A stretch of 64,000 nt of DNA. It comes from Actinoplanes ianthinogenes (GTDB lineage: Bacteria; Actinomycetota; Actinomycetes; Mycobacteriales; Micromonosporaceae). Location of the stretch: NCBI RefSeq assembly GCF_018324205.1, contig NZ_AP023356.1:7632501-7696500 (forward strand), given 5' to 3'. The position numbers and the translations under genes were made by a program. Within the stretch, counting starts at the first letter, position 1; each line of letters begins with the position of its first letter. Shown here one piece after another: positions 24,726 to 33,105 of this stretch. Under the pieces are notes generated by a model. The model did not search any database. It was not told where the DNA came from and worked only from the letters and a program-made list of their open reading frames with translations.

Positions 24726-25862
24726 TCAGGCGAGGGAGTGGGCAACGCGGCGGAGGAACTCGGTGTTCGTGGCGGTGGTGCGGAGCTGGGTGAGCAGCTG
24801 CTGCATGCCGTCGCGGCGGTCCTGGGTGCTCAGCGCCTTGCGGACCTGGGCGACCACGGCCAGCTCGGCCGGGGACAGCAGCATCTCGTCGTGCCGGGTG
24901 CCGGTGGTGGCGAGGTCAATGGCCGGGAAGATCCGGGCCTCGGCGAGCGAGCGGTCCAGTTTGAGCTCGGCGTTGCCGGTGCTCTTGTACTCCTCGAAGA
25001 TCAGGTTGTCGAGGGCCGAACCGCTCTCCACCAGGGCGGTCGCGATGATCGTCAGCGAGCCGCCGTTCTCCAGGTTGCGGGCCGCGCCGAGCAGCCGCTT
25101 CGGTGGTTGCAGGGCGGTGCTGTCCAGGCCGCCGGAGAGGGTACGGCCGCGGCCGGCCGGTGCGATCAGGTTGTACGCCCGCCCCAGCCGGGTGATCGAG
25201 TCCAGCAGCACGACCACGTCCTCACCCGACTCGGCCAGGCGTTTCGCCCGCTCGACGGCGAGCTCGGCGACCGCGGTGTGCTCGTGCGGCGGCCGGTCGA
25301 AGGTGGCCGCCACGATCTCCGCCTTGACCGTGCGGCGCATGTCGGTGACCTCTTCGGGCCGCTCGTCGATCAGCACCATCATCAGGTGGCACTCCGGGTT
25401 GTTGCGGGCGATCGCGTTCGCGGTCTGCTGGAGGATCGTGGTCTTGCCGGCTTTCGGCGGGGCCACGATCAGCGCGCGCTGACCCTTGCCGATCGGCATC
25501 AGCAGGTCGATCACCCGGGTGGTGAGCACGTCGCGCTCGGTCTCCAGGCGCAGCCGCTCCTGCGGGTACAGCGCGGTCATCTGGTAGAAGTCCGGCCGCC
25601 GCCCGGGCGGGCGCCCGTTGAGCGCGCTGACCTGGAGCTTCACCGGCTTGCCGGGCCGGCTGATCCGGGCGAAACCGGTCACCCGGTCGCCGCGGCGCAG
25701 GCCGAGCCGGCGGGTGTCGGCGAGGGTGAGGGGCAGGTCGGCGCGGCCGGGCAGGTAGCCGTCGGCGCGCAGCCAGGCGCGGTCGTCGACGATGTCGAGG
25801 ATGGCGTCGACCGCGACCGTCTCCTCGGCTTGTGGTGGATTGTGGATATGGGTAATCGTCAT
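24726..25862 (-). CDS. Short Rho transcription-termination factor paralogue
   Basis: A 378-residue Rho protein. The RNA-binding cold-shock-like domain is at about residues 17-80 (AILDIVDDRAWLRADGYLPG), Walker A is APPKAGKTT at 134-142, the ERPEE loop with the catalytic Glu, Walker B VVVLLDS and the conserved TLSGGLD and PPKRLLGAARN regions are all present, so the ATPase core is intact. What is missing is the N-terminal helical Rho_N domain and the long basic insertion of the main actinobacterial Rho, which is usually 600 residues or more. It is therefore likely a second Rho. The ATG at 25862 has GGAG upstream. It is divergent from a ClgR-like regulator. Confidence 0.9.
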   Translation of the reverse strand: MTITHIHNPPQAEETVAVDAILDIVDDRAWLRADGYLPGRADLPLTLADTRRLGLRRGDRVTGFARISRPGKPVKLQVSALNGRPPGRRPDFYQMTALYPQERLRLETERDVLTTRVIDLLMPIGKGQRALIVAPPKAGKTTILQQTANAIARNNPECHLMMVLIDERPEEVTDMRRTVKAEIVAATFDRPPHEHTAVAELAVERAKRLAESGEDVVVLLDSITRLGRAYNLIAPAGRGRTLSGGLDSTALQPPKRLLGAARNLENGGSLTIIATALVESGSALDNLIFEEYKSTGNAELKLDRSLAEARIFPAIDLATTGTRHDEMLLSPAELAVVAQVRKALSTQDRRDGMQQLLTQLRTTATNTEFLRRVAHSLA

Positions 25863-26056
25863 GGGAACACTCCAAGCCGAGCCACGCACGGGGCCCGCGG
25901 ATGAGAAACGACGGCGAGTGAAGCGCGTCGCTGGGTGAGAGAAACGCCCGGGCGGGGAATGCCACCGGCTTCCGGGATGGGCCCACCGTAGCACTGTCGG
26001 CGGACTCGGCCCAATAGGGCAGGATGGGTGTCACAGGTTTCGGGGGAGGGGACGGC

Positions 26057-26548
26057 ATGCCACTGCTGCGCCAGATCATCGGATCGGTTCTGCGCCGGGT
26101 GCGCCGGCATCAGGGCCGCACGCTGAAGGAGGTCGCGACCGCGGCCGGCGTCTCGCTGCCCTACCTGTCCGAGGTCGAGCGCGGCACCAAAGAGGTGTCC
26201 TCGGAGATCCTCGCCGCGATCTGCCGCGCGCTGGGCCTGCCGATGACCGACCTGCTCGACCTGGTCCGCCAGGAGATGATGCGCCAGCCGCTCCGCCCGG
26301 CGGGCCGTTACACCCTGGCCACCGCGGACAGCCGGCAGAGCGCCACCACGGACGGCCGGCAGAGCGCCACCGCGGACAGCCGGCAGAGCGCCACCGCGGA
26401 CGGCCGGCAGCACGCCACCGCGCACGGCCCCCGGCGGAACGATCCGACCTGCTCGGTCACCGGCCGCCGCCCGGCCCGGGTGCACGCCGGTGGCCGCCCG
26501 CGGACCGCCCTGCCCCGGGTCGCCGCCCGCATCTTCGTGACCTGCTGA
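26057..26548 (+). CDS. ClgR/PopR-like XRE regulator with repetitive C-terminal tail
   Basis: A 163-residue protein. Residues 1-75 match the ClgR type of XRE helix-turn-helix (LRRVRRHQGRTLKEVATAAG, SLPYLSEVERGTKEVSSE), regulators of Clp protease and stress genes in actinobacteria. After LVRQEM the protein leaves the family: an octapeptide ATADSRQS/ATTDGRQS repeats four times (24-bp DNA units at 26318-26413), followed by a basic tail ending in Cys. ClgR proteins normally end in a hydrophobic AA-type degron; here that end is replaced. The ATG at 26057 has GGGGAGGGG upstream. Divergent from the short Rho gene. Confidence 0.85.
   Translation: MPLLRQIIGSVLRRVRRHQGRTLKEVATAAGVSLPYLSEVERGTKEVSSEILAAICRALGLPMTDLLDLVRQEMMRQPLRPAGRYTLATADSRQSATTDGRQSATADSRQSATADGRQHATAHGPRRNDPTCSVTGRRPARVHAGGRPRTALPRVAARIFVTC
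26318..26413 (+). repeat. Four 24-bp tandem repeats inside the ClgR-like gene
   Basis: Units of 24 bp starting at 26318, 26342, 26366 and 26390 encode an octapeptide repeat. They alternate between GACAGC and GACGGC variants (A-B-A-B), pointing to duplication of a 48-bp dimer, and a partial fifth unit follows. Confidence 0.88.
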
Positions 26549-26581
26549 GCGGGCCCGGGCCGGCGGGCCTGCCCGGACGCG

Positions 26582-27440
26582 TCAGGGCAGGATCGTGATC
26601 CCGGTGCCCGCCGGAATCTCCGCCACCAGCTTCTTCTGCGCCGGCCCCGGCATCCGGATGCACCCGTTGGACACGCTGTGGCCGAACACGCTGTCCTTGT
26701 ACCAGGCGTGGATCCCGGTGTGCGCCAGCTGGAAGGCCGACGCCATCTTCTCCGGCTCCTCCGGGATCGAGCCCAGCACCAGCGCCCGCAGCCCGAGGTA
26801 GATGTCGCCCTTCATCGGGGTCGTGCCCATCACGTACGTCCGGCCGACCGGGGTCGGGGGTCTGCTTCGCCCCGGTCGCCACCGTCCAGCGTTTCTGCTC
26901 CTGGCCGTCGCGCAGCCAGCTCAGCGTGTGCTGGGACACCTGGATGATCAGCTGATCGCGCAGCGTCTCGGTCTCGTAGTCGCCGGGCGGGACCCAGCCG
27001 ATCCGCCGGTTCACCGAGGGGACCAGGACGGCCACCCAGCCACGGTCGCGGGCGACGATCGGGACGACGGTGCGCAGCCCGCTGATCTCCGGTGGCAGGA
27101 ACGCGCGCGGCTTGCCGCCCGGCTTGTCATAGAGCGCCACCTTCTTGGTCGGGTGCAGGCCCTGGGTCGGTGCGGCCGTGGAGTTCTGCTCCGGGTCGGC
27201 GGGCAGCCCGTCCGGGCCGTCCGAGTACGCGATCACGTGCAGGCCGGCCGGTGGTTTCGCGGCGGCCGGCGGTGTCTCCGCGACGCTCGGGGCGGCGGCG
27301 GGGGCCGACGAGGGGGCCACCCACTGGCCGGCGGCCGGCTCCGGGTCGCGGTCGTGGGCGAGTCCGACGGCGGCGCCGGCGGCCACCACCACGGCGGCGG
27401 CCGTCGCGATCAGGTACACACGGGTCCGGGGGCTGGACAT
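26582..27440 (-). pseudogene. L,D-transpeptidase (YkuD) gene interrupted by a frameshift
   Basis: The N-terminal part (from ATG at 27440) has a signal anchor (VYLIATAAAVVVAAGAAVGL) and a cell-wall-type linker up to WTVATGAKQTP; the C-terminal part, with the catalytic HTGIHAWY and SVSNGCIRMPG motifs, continues in another frame from about 26855 to 26582. Removing one base from the G5 run at 26856-26860 (plus strand) restores one frame of about 285 residues, with a KQTPTPVGRTYVMGTTP junction typical of the family. This is either a true inactivating frameshift, a phase-variable homopolymer, or a sequencing error. The enzyme would cross-link peptidoglycan 3-3 outside the membrane. Convergent with the ClgR-like gene. 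Confidence 0.85.
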
Positions 27441-27523
27441 CGGGACAGCGTAACGATCGTCCGGCAAAGGTGAAGGATCTTGTCAGCAACGAGTGGTTCA
27501 CATCTCGGCGATAGGGTGCGTTC

Positions 27524-28531
27524 ATGCTGCGTAAGCTGGGTTTTCTCACCATCGGCCTGTTCGACGAGGCCGATCCGCGCCGGGGGCACGAGAGCACCCT
27601 GGAGATCATCGAGCTGGGCGAGCGGCTCGGCTTCGACAGCGCGTGGCTGCGGCACCGGCACCTGCAATTCGGCATCTCCTCGCCGATCGCCGTGCTCGCC
27701 GCGGCGAGCCAGCGCACCAGCCGCATCGAGCTGGGCACCGCGGTCATCCCGCTCGGCTGGGAGAACCCGCTGCGCCTCGCCGAGGACCTGGCCACCGTCG
27801 ACCTGCTCTCCGGCGGCCGGCTCAACCCCGGCATCAGCGTCGGCCCGCCGATGCATTTCGACCGCGTCAAGGACGCGCTCTATCCGGACACGGCCGATGC
27901 GGAAGACTTCAGCTACGCCCGGGTCGAGCGATTGCTTGCTTGTGTACGCGGTGAGCCCGTCACCGATTTCCGCGGAACGGTCGGGTTCGAACAGTTCTCT
28001 GACCGCGTCCAGCCGCACTCCCCGGGGCTGTCGTCCCGGCTCTGGTACGGCGGCGGCAGCCTGCGCTCGGCGGCCTGGGCCGGTGAGCACGAGATGAACT
28101 TCCTGACCAGCAGCGTGGTGAAAGCCGAGGAGTCGGAGGACTTCGACGCGATCCAGCTCTCGCACATCCGGGCGTTCCGCGCCGCGCACCCGGACGGCGA
28201 CCGCGCCCGGGTCTCCCAGGGCCTCGTGGTGATCCCCACCGACTCGGCGACCCCGGCTCAGCGGGAGAAATACTTCGCGTACGCGGAGCAGCGCTTCCCG
28301 CGTACGCAAACTCCTCAGGGACCGGCGCGGATGATGTTCGCGCCGGACGTCGTCGGCACCGCCGCGGAGATCGCGGACAAGCTTGCGGAGCAAGCGGCCT
28401 TCCGGGAGATCGACGAGGTCGCGTTCGCGCTGCCGTTCACCTTCGAGCACGAGGACTACGTGCAGATCCTCACCGACATGGCGGAGCGGCTCGGCCCGGC
28501 CCTCGGCTGGAAACCGGTAAGCTCGCGCTGA
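27524..28531 (+). CDS. LLM-class (F420-dependent type) flavin oxidoreductase
   Basis: A 335-residue protein of the luciferase-like monooxygenase fold. The N-terminal GFLTIGLFDEADP strand, LGERLGFDSAWLRHRH, SRIELGTAVIPLGWENPLRLAEDLATVD and SGGRLNPGISVG segments are typical. In actinobacteria such enzymes usually use FMN or F420; which one, and the substrate, cannot be told. The ATG is preceded by GATAGGG. It ends 29 bp before the kinase gene on the same strand, so the two may be co-transcribed. Confidence 0.9.
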   Translation: MLRKLGFLTIGLFDEADPRRGHESTLEIIELGERLGFDSAWLRHRHLQFGISSPIAVLAAASQRTSRIELGTAVIPLGWENPLRLAEDLATVDLLSGGRLNPGISVGPPMHFDRVKDALYPDTADAEDFSYARVERLLACVRGEPVTDFRGTVGFEQFSDRVQPHSPGLSSRLWYGGGSLRSAAWAGEHEMNFLTSSVVKAEESEDFDAIQLSHIRAFRAAHPDGDRARVSQGLVVIPTDSATPAQREKYFAYAEQRFPRTQTPQGPARMMFAPDVVGTAAEIADKLAEQAAFREIDEVAFALPFTFEHEDYVQILTDMAERLGPALGWKPVSSR

Positions 28532-28560
28532 CCGTTTTCGCCGCTAGAAGGCGGGTTGGC

Positions 28561-29199
28561 ATGGCCGAGGTGGTTCGTGACCGGGAGCAGCTGTTCGAGC
28601 GGATCGTCCCGCTCGGCGCCGACCGGCGACTGATCGGGATCGCCGGGCCGCCCGGCGCCGGGAAAAGCACGCTGGCCGGCTGGCTGGAGGCCCGGGTGAC
28701 GGAGCGGTTCGGCGCCGATCCGCAGCTGGTCGCGCAGGTGCCGATGGACGGCTTCCACCTGCGGAACGCGGTGCTCGCCGAGCGGGGCCTGCGGGACCGC
28801 AAGGGCGCGCCGGAGACCTTCGACCGGGACGGGTTCGCCGGGCTGCTGCGCCGGGCGCGGACCGCGACCGGCGAGATCACCGCCCCGGCCTACAGCCGCG
28901 AGCTGCACGAACCGGTCGCCGACGCGCACCGGATCCCGGCCTCGGTGCGCCTGATCATCAGCGAGGGGAACTACCTGCTGCTCCCGGACGACGGGTGGGC
29001 CCGGGTCGGCGAGAGCCTGGACGAGATCTGGTATCTGAACGTGAGCTGGGCGGTGACCCGGCAGCGCCTGATCGACCGGCAGATCGCCGGCGGCCGCACC
29101 CCGGAGGCGGCCGCGGCCTGGGTCGACGGCAACGACAAGCGCAACACCGACCTGGTCGCCGCGTCGGCCGCACGGGCCACGGTCATCGTGGAGCTGTGA
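28561..29199 (+). CDS. P-loop nucleoside/sugar kinase (uridine-kinase/PanK-like)
   Basis: A 212-residue P-loop kinase. Walker A is GPPGAGKST at about 30-38, and the family's substrate region follows with VPMDGFHLRN and GAPETFDRDGF, as in the phosphoribulokinase/uridine kinase group; the end has NDKRNTDLV, a motif found in the YggC/FrcK-type fructose-like kinases. It therefore probably phosphorylates a sugar or nucleoside. GAAGGCGGG lies before the ATG. Its 3' end overlaps the convergent 2H phosphoesterase gene by 17 bp. Confidence 0.9.
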   Translation: MAEVVRDREQLFERIVPLGADRRLIGIAGPPGAGKSTLAGWLEARVTERFGADPQLVAQVPMDGFHLRNAVLAERGLRDRKGAPETFDRDGFAGLLRRARTATGEITAPAYSRELHEPVADAHRIPASVRLIISEGNYLLLPDDGWARVGESLDEIWYLNVSWAVTRQRLIDRQIAGGRTPEAAAAWVDGNDKRNTDLVAASAARATVIVEL

Positions 29200-29842
29200 G
29201 CGGCAGCGTGCCGACCCGGTCCCACTTCCAGACGCGATCGTCCCGGTCGAGGCGGACCAGGTGCAGCTCACGGGCGATCAGTGAGACCGTGCGGTCCGGC
29301 AGCGCGCGCAGGGCGCGGACGATCGGGGCGGTCGGCACCGCGGCGTTGATGTAACCGATCGAGACGTGCGGCCAGAAGTGGTCGTCGGCGCCGGCGAGCT
29401 TGCCGACGATCGGCTCGGTGACCCGGCGCAGCCGCAGCCGGTGCCGCTGGATGGCGGTCCACGGCGAGACCCGGAGGACCACCGCCTCCGGGTTCGGGTC
29501 GACCGGGCCGAAGGTGAGCGGGAGCGGGGCGAGCGGGAGGTCGCGGGCGGCGGCCAGGGCCCGGGCGGCCTGCTCCTCGGTGACCTCGTCGGTGAAGCCG
29601 ACCTGCTGGAGGCTGACGTGAAGGTTGACCGCCGGGTCCAGCCAGGGTGCCCGGAGGGCCGCGAGGTAGTCGGTGGCCAGGGCCGCCAGGGCGGTTTCGG
29701 CGGTCAGATCGAGATACCACCAGTACGACGTACGCCCGGAGCGCCATCCGCCCCGCCACTCCCAGTGCGGCCGGGTGACCGGGGCGGCGGCGAACTGCTG
29801 CCAGCGGTACTCGGTCTCCTCCCGTAGTCCGCGCGTCGTCAC
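29183..29842 (-). CDS. 2H phosphoesterase superfamily protein (2'-5' RNA ligase-like)
   Basis: A 219-residue protein. Two H-x-S motifs, NLHVSLQQ (about residue 80) and PHVSIGY (about residue 163), are the paired catalytic signatures of the 2H superfamily, which open or make 2'-5' or cyclic phosphate bonds. A tryptophan-rich N-terminus (WEWRGGWRSGRTSYWWYLDL) precedes it. The GTG start overlaps the TGA of the upstream HAD gene, so the two are translationally coupled. Substrate unknown; the HAD phosphatase partner suggests a nucleotide or RNA-end pathway. Confidence 0.82.
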   Translation of the reverse strand: MTTRGLREETEYRWQQFAAAPVTRPHWEWRGGWRSGRTSYWWYLDLTAETALAALATDYLAALRAPWLDPAVNLHVSLQQVGFTDEVTEEQAARALAAARDLPLAPLPLTFGPVDPNPEAVVLRVSPWTAIQRHRLRLRRVTEPIVGKLAGADDHFWPHVSIGYINAAVPTAPIVRALRALPDRTVSLIARELHLVRLDRDDRVWKWDRVGTLPLTAPR

Positions 29843-30552
29843 AGCAACGCCCGAATCGCCTGGTAGACGCCGGCCGGGGAGCACTCGGCGTCCGGGCGGG
29901 CGGTGCGGCTCAGGCCGCTGCCGCGTTCCAGGTCGGCGGTGCGGGTGCGCAGCCGGACCACCGGGATGCCGGCGAGCCGGGCGGTCAGCACGTCGGTGGT
30001 GCGGTCCCCGACGAGCACGGCGCGTGCGGCGCGTCGTTCCGTTCCCGGTCTGCCTTCGGCGTCGTGGAGCAGGGGTCGGAGGCCTTCGGGGTCCGGCTTG
30101 CGGGGAATGCGTATGCCGTCGCAAATGACCACCCGCTCGGCCGGCGCCAGATCACCCAACCCGGATCGCTCGATCTTGGCTCGCTGCACCGCGTCGTCGC
30201 CGTTGGAGACGATCGCCAGCGCATGCCCGTCGTCGCGCAGCCGCCGGGCAGCGGCCACCACCCGGGGTTCCACGGTCACCCGGTCGATCACCTCGGCGTG
30301 GTACCCGGCGGCGAGTCCGTCCAGGTCGGCGCCGGTCGGCAGGGGAGTGCCGAGCAGGGCCGCCAGCACCCGGAGCAACTCGGTCAACTGCTGATCGGAG
30401 TAGAGCAGCGTGGTCCGCCGCCAGACGGCCAGCGCCCGCGCGGCGTCGCAGCCGGGAAAGAGCGAGGCCAGCACGGTCCGCCGGGCCGCCCGGGTGGCCG
30501 CGGCGGTGCGCAGCAGGGTGTCGTCGAGATCGAAGATGACGAGCCCGCCCAC
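29839..30552 (-). CDS. HAD-family hydrolase
   Basis: A 237-residue HAD phosphatase. Motif I is FDLDDTLLR at residues 7-15, motif II VSNGDD near 115, motif III the lysine in PRKPDPEG near 151 and motif IV VGDRTTDVLTA near 181. The helical cap lies between motifs I and II, as in phosphoglycolate- or pyrophosphatase-type members. Start is GTG. It is the first gene of a two-gene unit with the 2H phosphoesterase and is divergent from the methyltransferase gene. Confidence 0.92.
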   Translation of the reverse strand: MGGLVIFDLDDTLLRTAAATRAARRTVLASLFPGCDAARALAVWRRTTLLYSDQQLTELLRVLAALLGTPLPTGADLDGLAAGYHAEVIDRVTVEPRVVAAARRLRDDGHALAIVSNGDDAVQRAKIERSGLGDLAPAERVVICDGIRIPRKPDPEGLRPLLHDAEGRPGTERRAARAVLVGDRTTDVLTARLAGIPVVRLRTRTADLERGSGLSRTARPDAECSPAGVYQAIRALL

Positions 30553-30647
30553 AGGGGAGAGGATAGGTCTGCCCCGGGGATCGCACGGGCCCGCGGCGTG
30601 TGTGCTTCGCGACGGATCTGGTCACACCGGTGCTGCGGGAGGCTCCG

Positions 30648-31376
30648 ATGGCGCGGATCGATTTCGACGGCCCGGTGGCGGCGGTGTATCAGTCCGGCCG
30701 GGGCGCCCCCGAGGGCGGGCTGGACGGCTGGCGGGCGGCGCTCGGTCGCTATCTGCCGGTGGCCGGGCCGGTGCTGGATCTCGGTGCGGGGACCGGGCTC
30801 TACGCGGAACTGCTGCGGACCTGGTTCGGGGTGCGGATCGTCGCGGTCGAGCCGGCGCTGGCCATGCTGCGCCAGGCCCCGCCCGAGGCGTGGCGGGCGG
30901 TGGGCCGGGCCGAACGGATCCCCCTCGTGGCCGGCTGCTGCGGCGCGGCCTGGCTGTCCACGATGATCCACCACATAGCCGACCTGCCGGCCGCCGCCCG
31001 TGAGCTGCGCCGGGTCCTGACGCCGGGCGCGCCGGTGCTGATCCGCAGCGCCTTCCCGGGCGACCAGTCCCGGATCGCCCTCTACCGCTTCTTCCCGACG
31101 GCCGGCGCGGTGCTGGACACCTTCCCCACGGTCGCCGAGGTGGAAGCGGCCTTCACCGCGGCCGGCTTCACGCTCCGGGAACGACGCCGGATCCGCCAGG
31201 TCAACGCGGCCACCCTCGCCGAGTTCCACGACAAGGTCCGCCACCGGGCCAACACGACGCTGCTCGCCATCCCGGACGACGAGTTCGCGGCCGGCCTGGC
31301 CAACCTGCGGGCCGCGGCCACGACCACCCCGGCTCAGCCCGCAATCTCCGAACTGACCCTTCTGACCCTGACCTGA
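30648..31376 (+). CDS. Class I SAM-dependent methyltransferase
   Basis: A 242-residue methyltransferase. Motif I is VLDLGAGTGLYAELL at about residues 39-53, with an acidic residue at the end of the next strand (VAVEPALAML), and the LSTMIHHIADLPAAARELRRVL region typical of the UbiE/Methyltransf_11 group. ATG at 30648 has GGGAGG in front and was preferred to an upstream GTG-type start at 30600. Substrate unknown. Divergent from the HAD gene; no further gene follows for 1.7 kb. Confidence 0.88.
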   Translation: MARIDFDGPVAAVYQSGRGAPEGGLDGWRAALGRYLPVAGPVLDLGAGTGLYAELLRTWFGVRIVAVEPALAMLRQAPPEAWRAVGRAERIPLVAGCCGAAWLSTMIHHIADLPAAARELRRVLTPGAPVLIRSAFPGDQSRIALYRFFPTAGAVLDTFPTVAEVEAAFTAAGFTLRERRRIRQVNAATLAEFHDKVRHRANTTLLAIPDDEFAAGLANLRAAATTTPAQPAISELTLLTLT

Positions 31377-33096
31377 CCGCCCTCAGGCGATCCCTCAGCG
31401 TCGCGGATGGGGCGCCGACCTGCGGGCTGGGCTGTGAACAAAGCGCCAAGCGTGCCTTCCTCCCTGAGAGAGAACGCTCTACCCGGCAACAACCCACTCA
31501 GCGATGTCCCTCTTGTTCTCCGACGCCGTCGCGCCGGCCAGAGAATTACCCGGCCCAGCCGCCGGTTGCAATCCGTGCCCGGTCACGTCTCTGCCCCCCC
31601 AGGCCACGTCTCTGCCGGTCACGCCCCCGGCCGCCGGTCACGGCCCGCTGATGCCCCGGTCCCGGTCCGCGGCCCCCGTTTCTGCCCGTGGTTCAACTTT
31701 TCGGTACGCGGTGTAGCCCGCGAACCTCAGGTAACGCCGTCTGCCCTACTCGGTGCACTCAAGCGGCTGGTCCTGGTGGCCCTATCCGGATCCGGGATAG
31801 GGCTATGAGCGCCAGCTCGACAGGTTCCGGCTGGTCCTGGTGGCCCTATGCGCGGCCGGGATACGGCTATGAGCGCCAGCTCGACGGGTTCGGGCTGGTG
31901 CTGGTGGCCCTATGCGCGGTCGGGATAGGGCTGTGGGTGCCAGCTCGACGGGTTCGGGCTGGTGCTGGTGGCCCTATGCGTGGCTGGGATAGGGCTGTGG
32001 GTGCCAGCTCGACGGGTTCGGGCTGGTGCTGGTGGCCCTATGCGTGGCTGGGATAGGGCTGTGGGTGCCAGCTCGACGGGTTCGGGCTGGTGCTGGTGGC
32101 CCTATGCGTGGCTGGGATAGGGCTGTGGGTGCCAGCTCGACGGGTTCGGGCTGGTGCTGGTGGCCCTTTCCGCGGTCGGGATAGGGCTGTGGGTGCCAGC
32201 TCGACGGGTTCCGGCTGGTCCTGATGGCCCGACCGGATCCGGGATACGGCCATGAGCGCCAGCTCGACCGGTACCGGCTGGACCTGGCGGCCCTATCCCG
32301 ACCGAGGACAGGGCCATGAGCGCCAGCTCGATGGGGTCGGGCTGGTGCTGGTGGCCCTATCTGGGTCCGGGATAGGGCTATGAGCGCCAGCCCGGGTTTC
32401 GGCTTGCGCCGAGGGGCCTTGAGCGGGCGGGATATGGGCTCCGAACGCAAGCGCTTGGGGGTGGGGTGGTGCGGGCACGCGATGGGCGCGGCGGGAGCCG
32501 GTAGCGCCTCTGGGCTACCGCCGGCGGCAAAGCTGGACCACGCCGTCGAAGCGGCGGCTGTGCCGGTGATCAACGCTGGGAACCAGACGGGCGTCGGGGG
32601 CTGGTCGGTAGAGGTGGTGGAGGCAGCTCCTGGGGGCCGGCTTGGACGTGACGGGCCGGACGGGGAACGCGGCGCTCGGGGCGTACCGGAAATGTCGGAC
32701 TGCGGGCGGGAGTGGGAAGCGGACCCTGACCGGATGTGGGCCTGAATCGGTCCGGTGCTGGGCGGGCCGTGGGGCGGCGGCCGGTTCGGTGAGACGAGCG
32801 TTTCGTGGACTGGGACGCATGATCGTGAGCAGCGGCGGCCGGCAGTGGTGATTTCCTACCACCCCGGCCGTGGGCGGACGGGCGATACGCACCCGCGCCG
32901 CCACTGACAGCGATCTCCCTCAGAAAGAAACGCACCCCAGCGCCGAAGTCGACAACGACGGGTTCGGGTTTTGGCGGGTCGTGGCCACCCGCGGGCGTCG
33001 CCCTTTCGGGTCGGGCGTTCTGGACGCGTCAGCGGCCAGCCCGGCCCGGAAGGGTCCCTGGCGGGAGCGACGATCGGTGATCAGCGCGGATCCGAG
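31377..33096. other. 1.7 kb gene-poor region with repeats
   Basis: No open frame here shows a family match, ribosome-binding site or host-like codon pattern. 31377-31760 is a C-rich stretch with short repeated GTCACGTCTCTGCC-like pieces; 31760-32420 is the 64-bp array; 32420-32980 is unassigned; 32985-33105 is the second copy of the dispersed repeat. Confidence 0.7.
31760..32420. repeat. 64-bp tandem array, about ten units
   Basis: GGCCC recurs at 31778, 31842, 31906, 31970, 32034, 32098, 32162, 32226, 32289 and 32353, i.e. almost exactly every 64 bp. The middle units are nearly identical and the outer ones diverged. Each unit carries two inverted repeats: GCCCTAT...ATAGGGC with an 11-nt loop, and CCAGC...GCTGG around CTCGACGGGTTCGG. 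Since 64 is not a multiple of three, reading frames shift each unit and the array is not protein-coding. Confidence 0.93.
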
Positions 33097-33105
33097 TCAG
33101 CATGA
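32985..33105. repeat. Dispersed 120-bp repeat, copy 2
   Basis: About 95% identical to 9995-10114 in the same orientation. Its right end runs into the last codons of the minus-strand PfkB-type gene ending at 33097. Confidence 0.85.

Noticed and set aside
31974..32573. 199-residue minus-strand frame with repeated HSPIPATHRATSTSPNPSSW-like peptide
   Set aside because: Produced by the 64-bp array by chance; the period is not a multiple of three and the frame shifts between neighbouring frames; no start signal.
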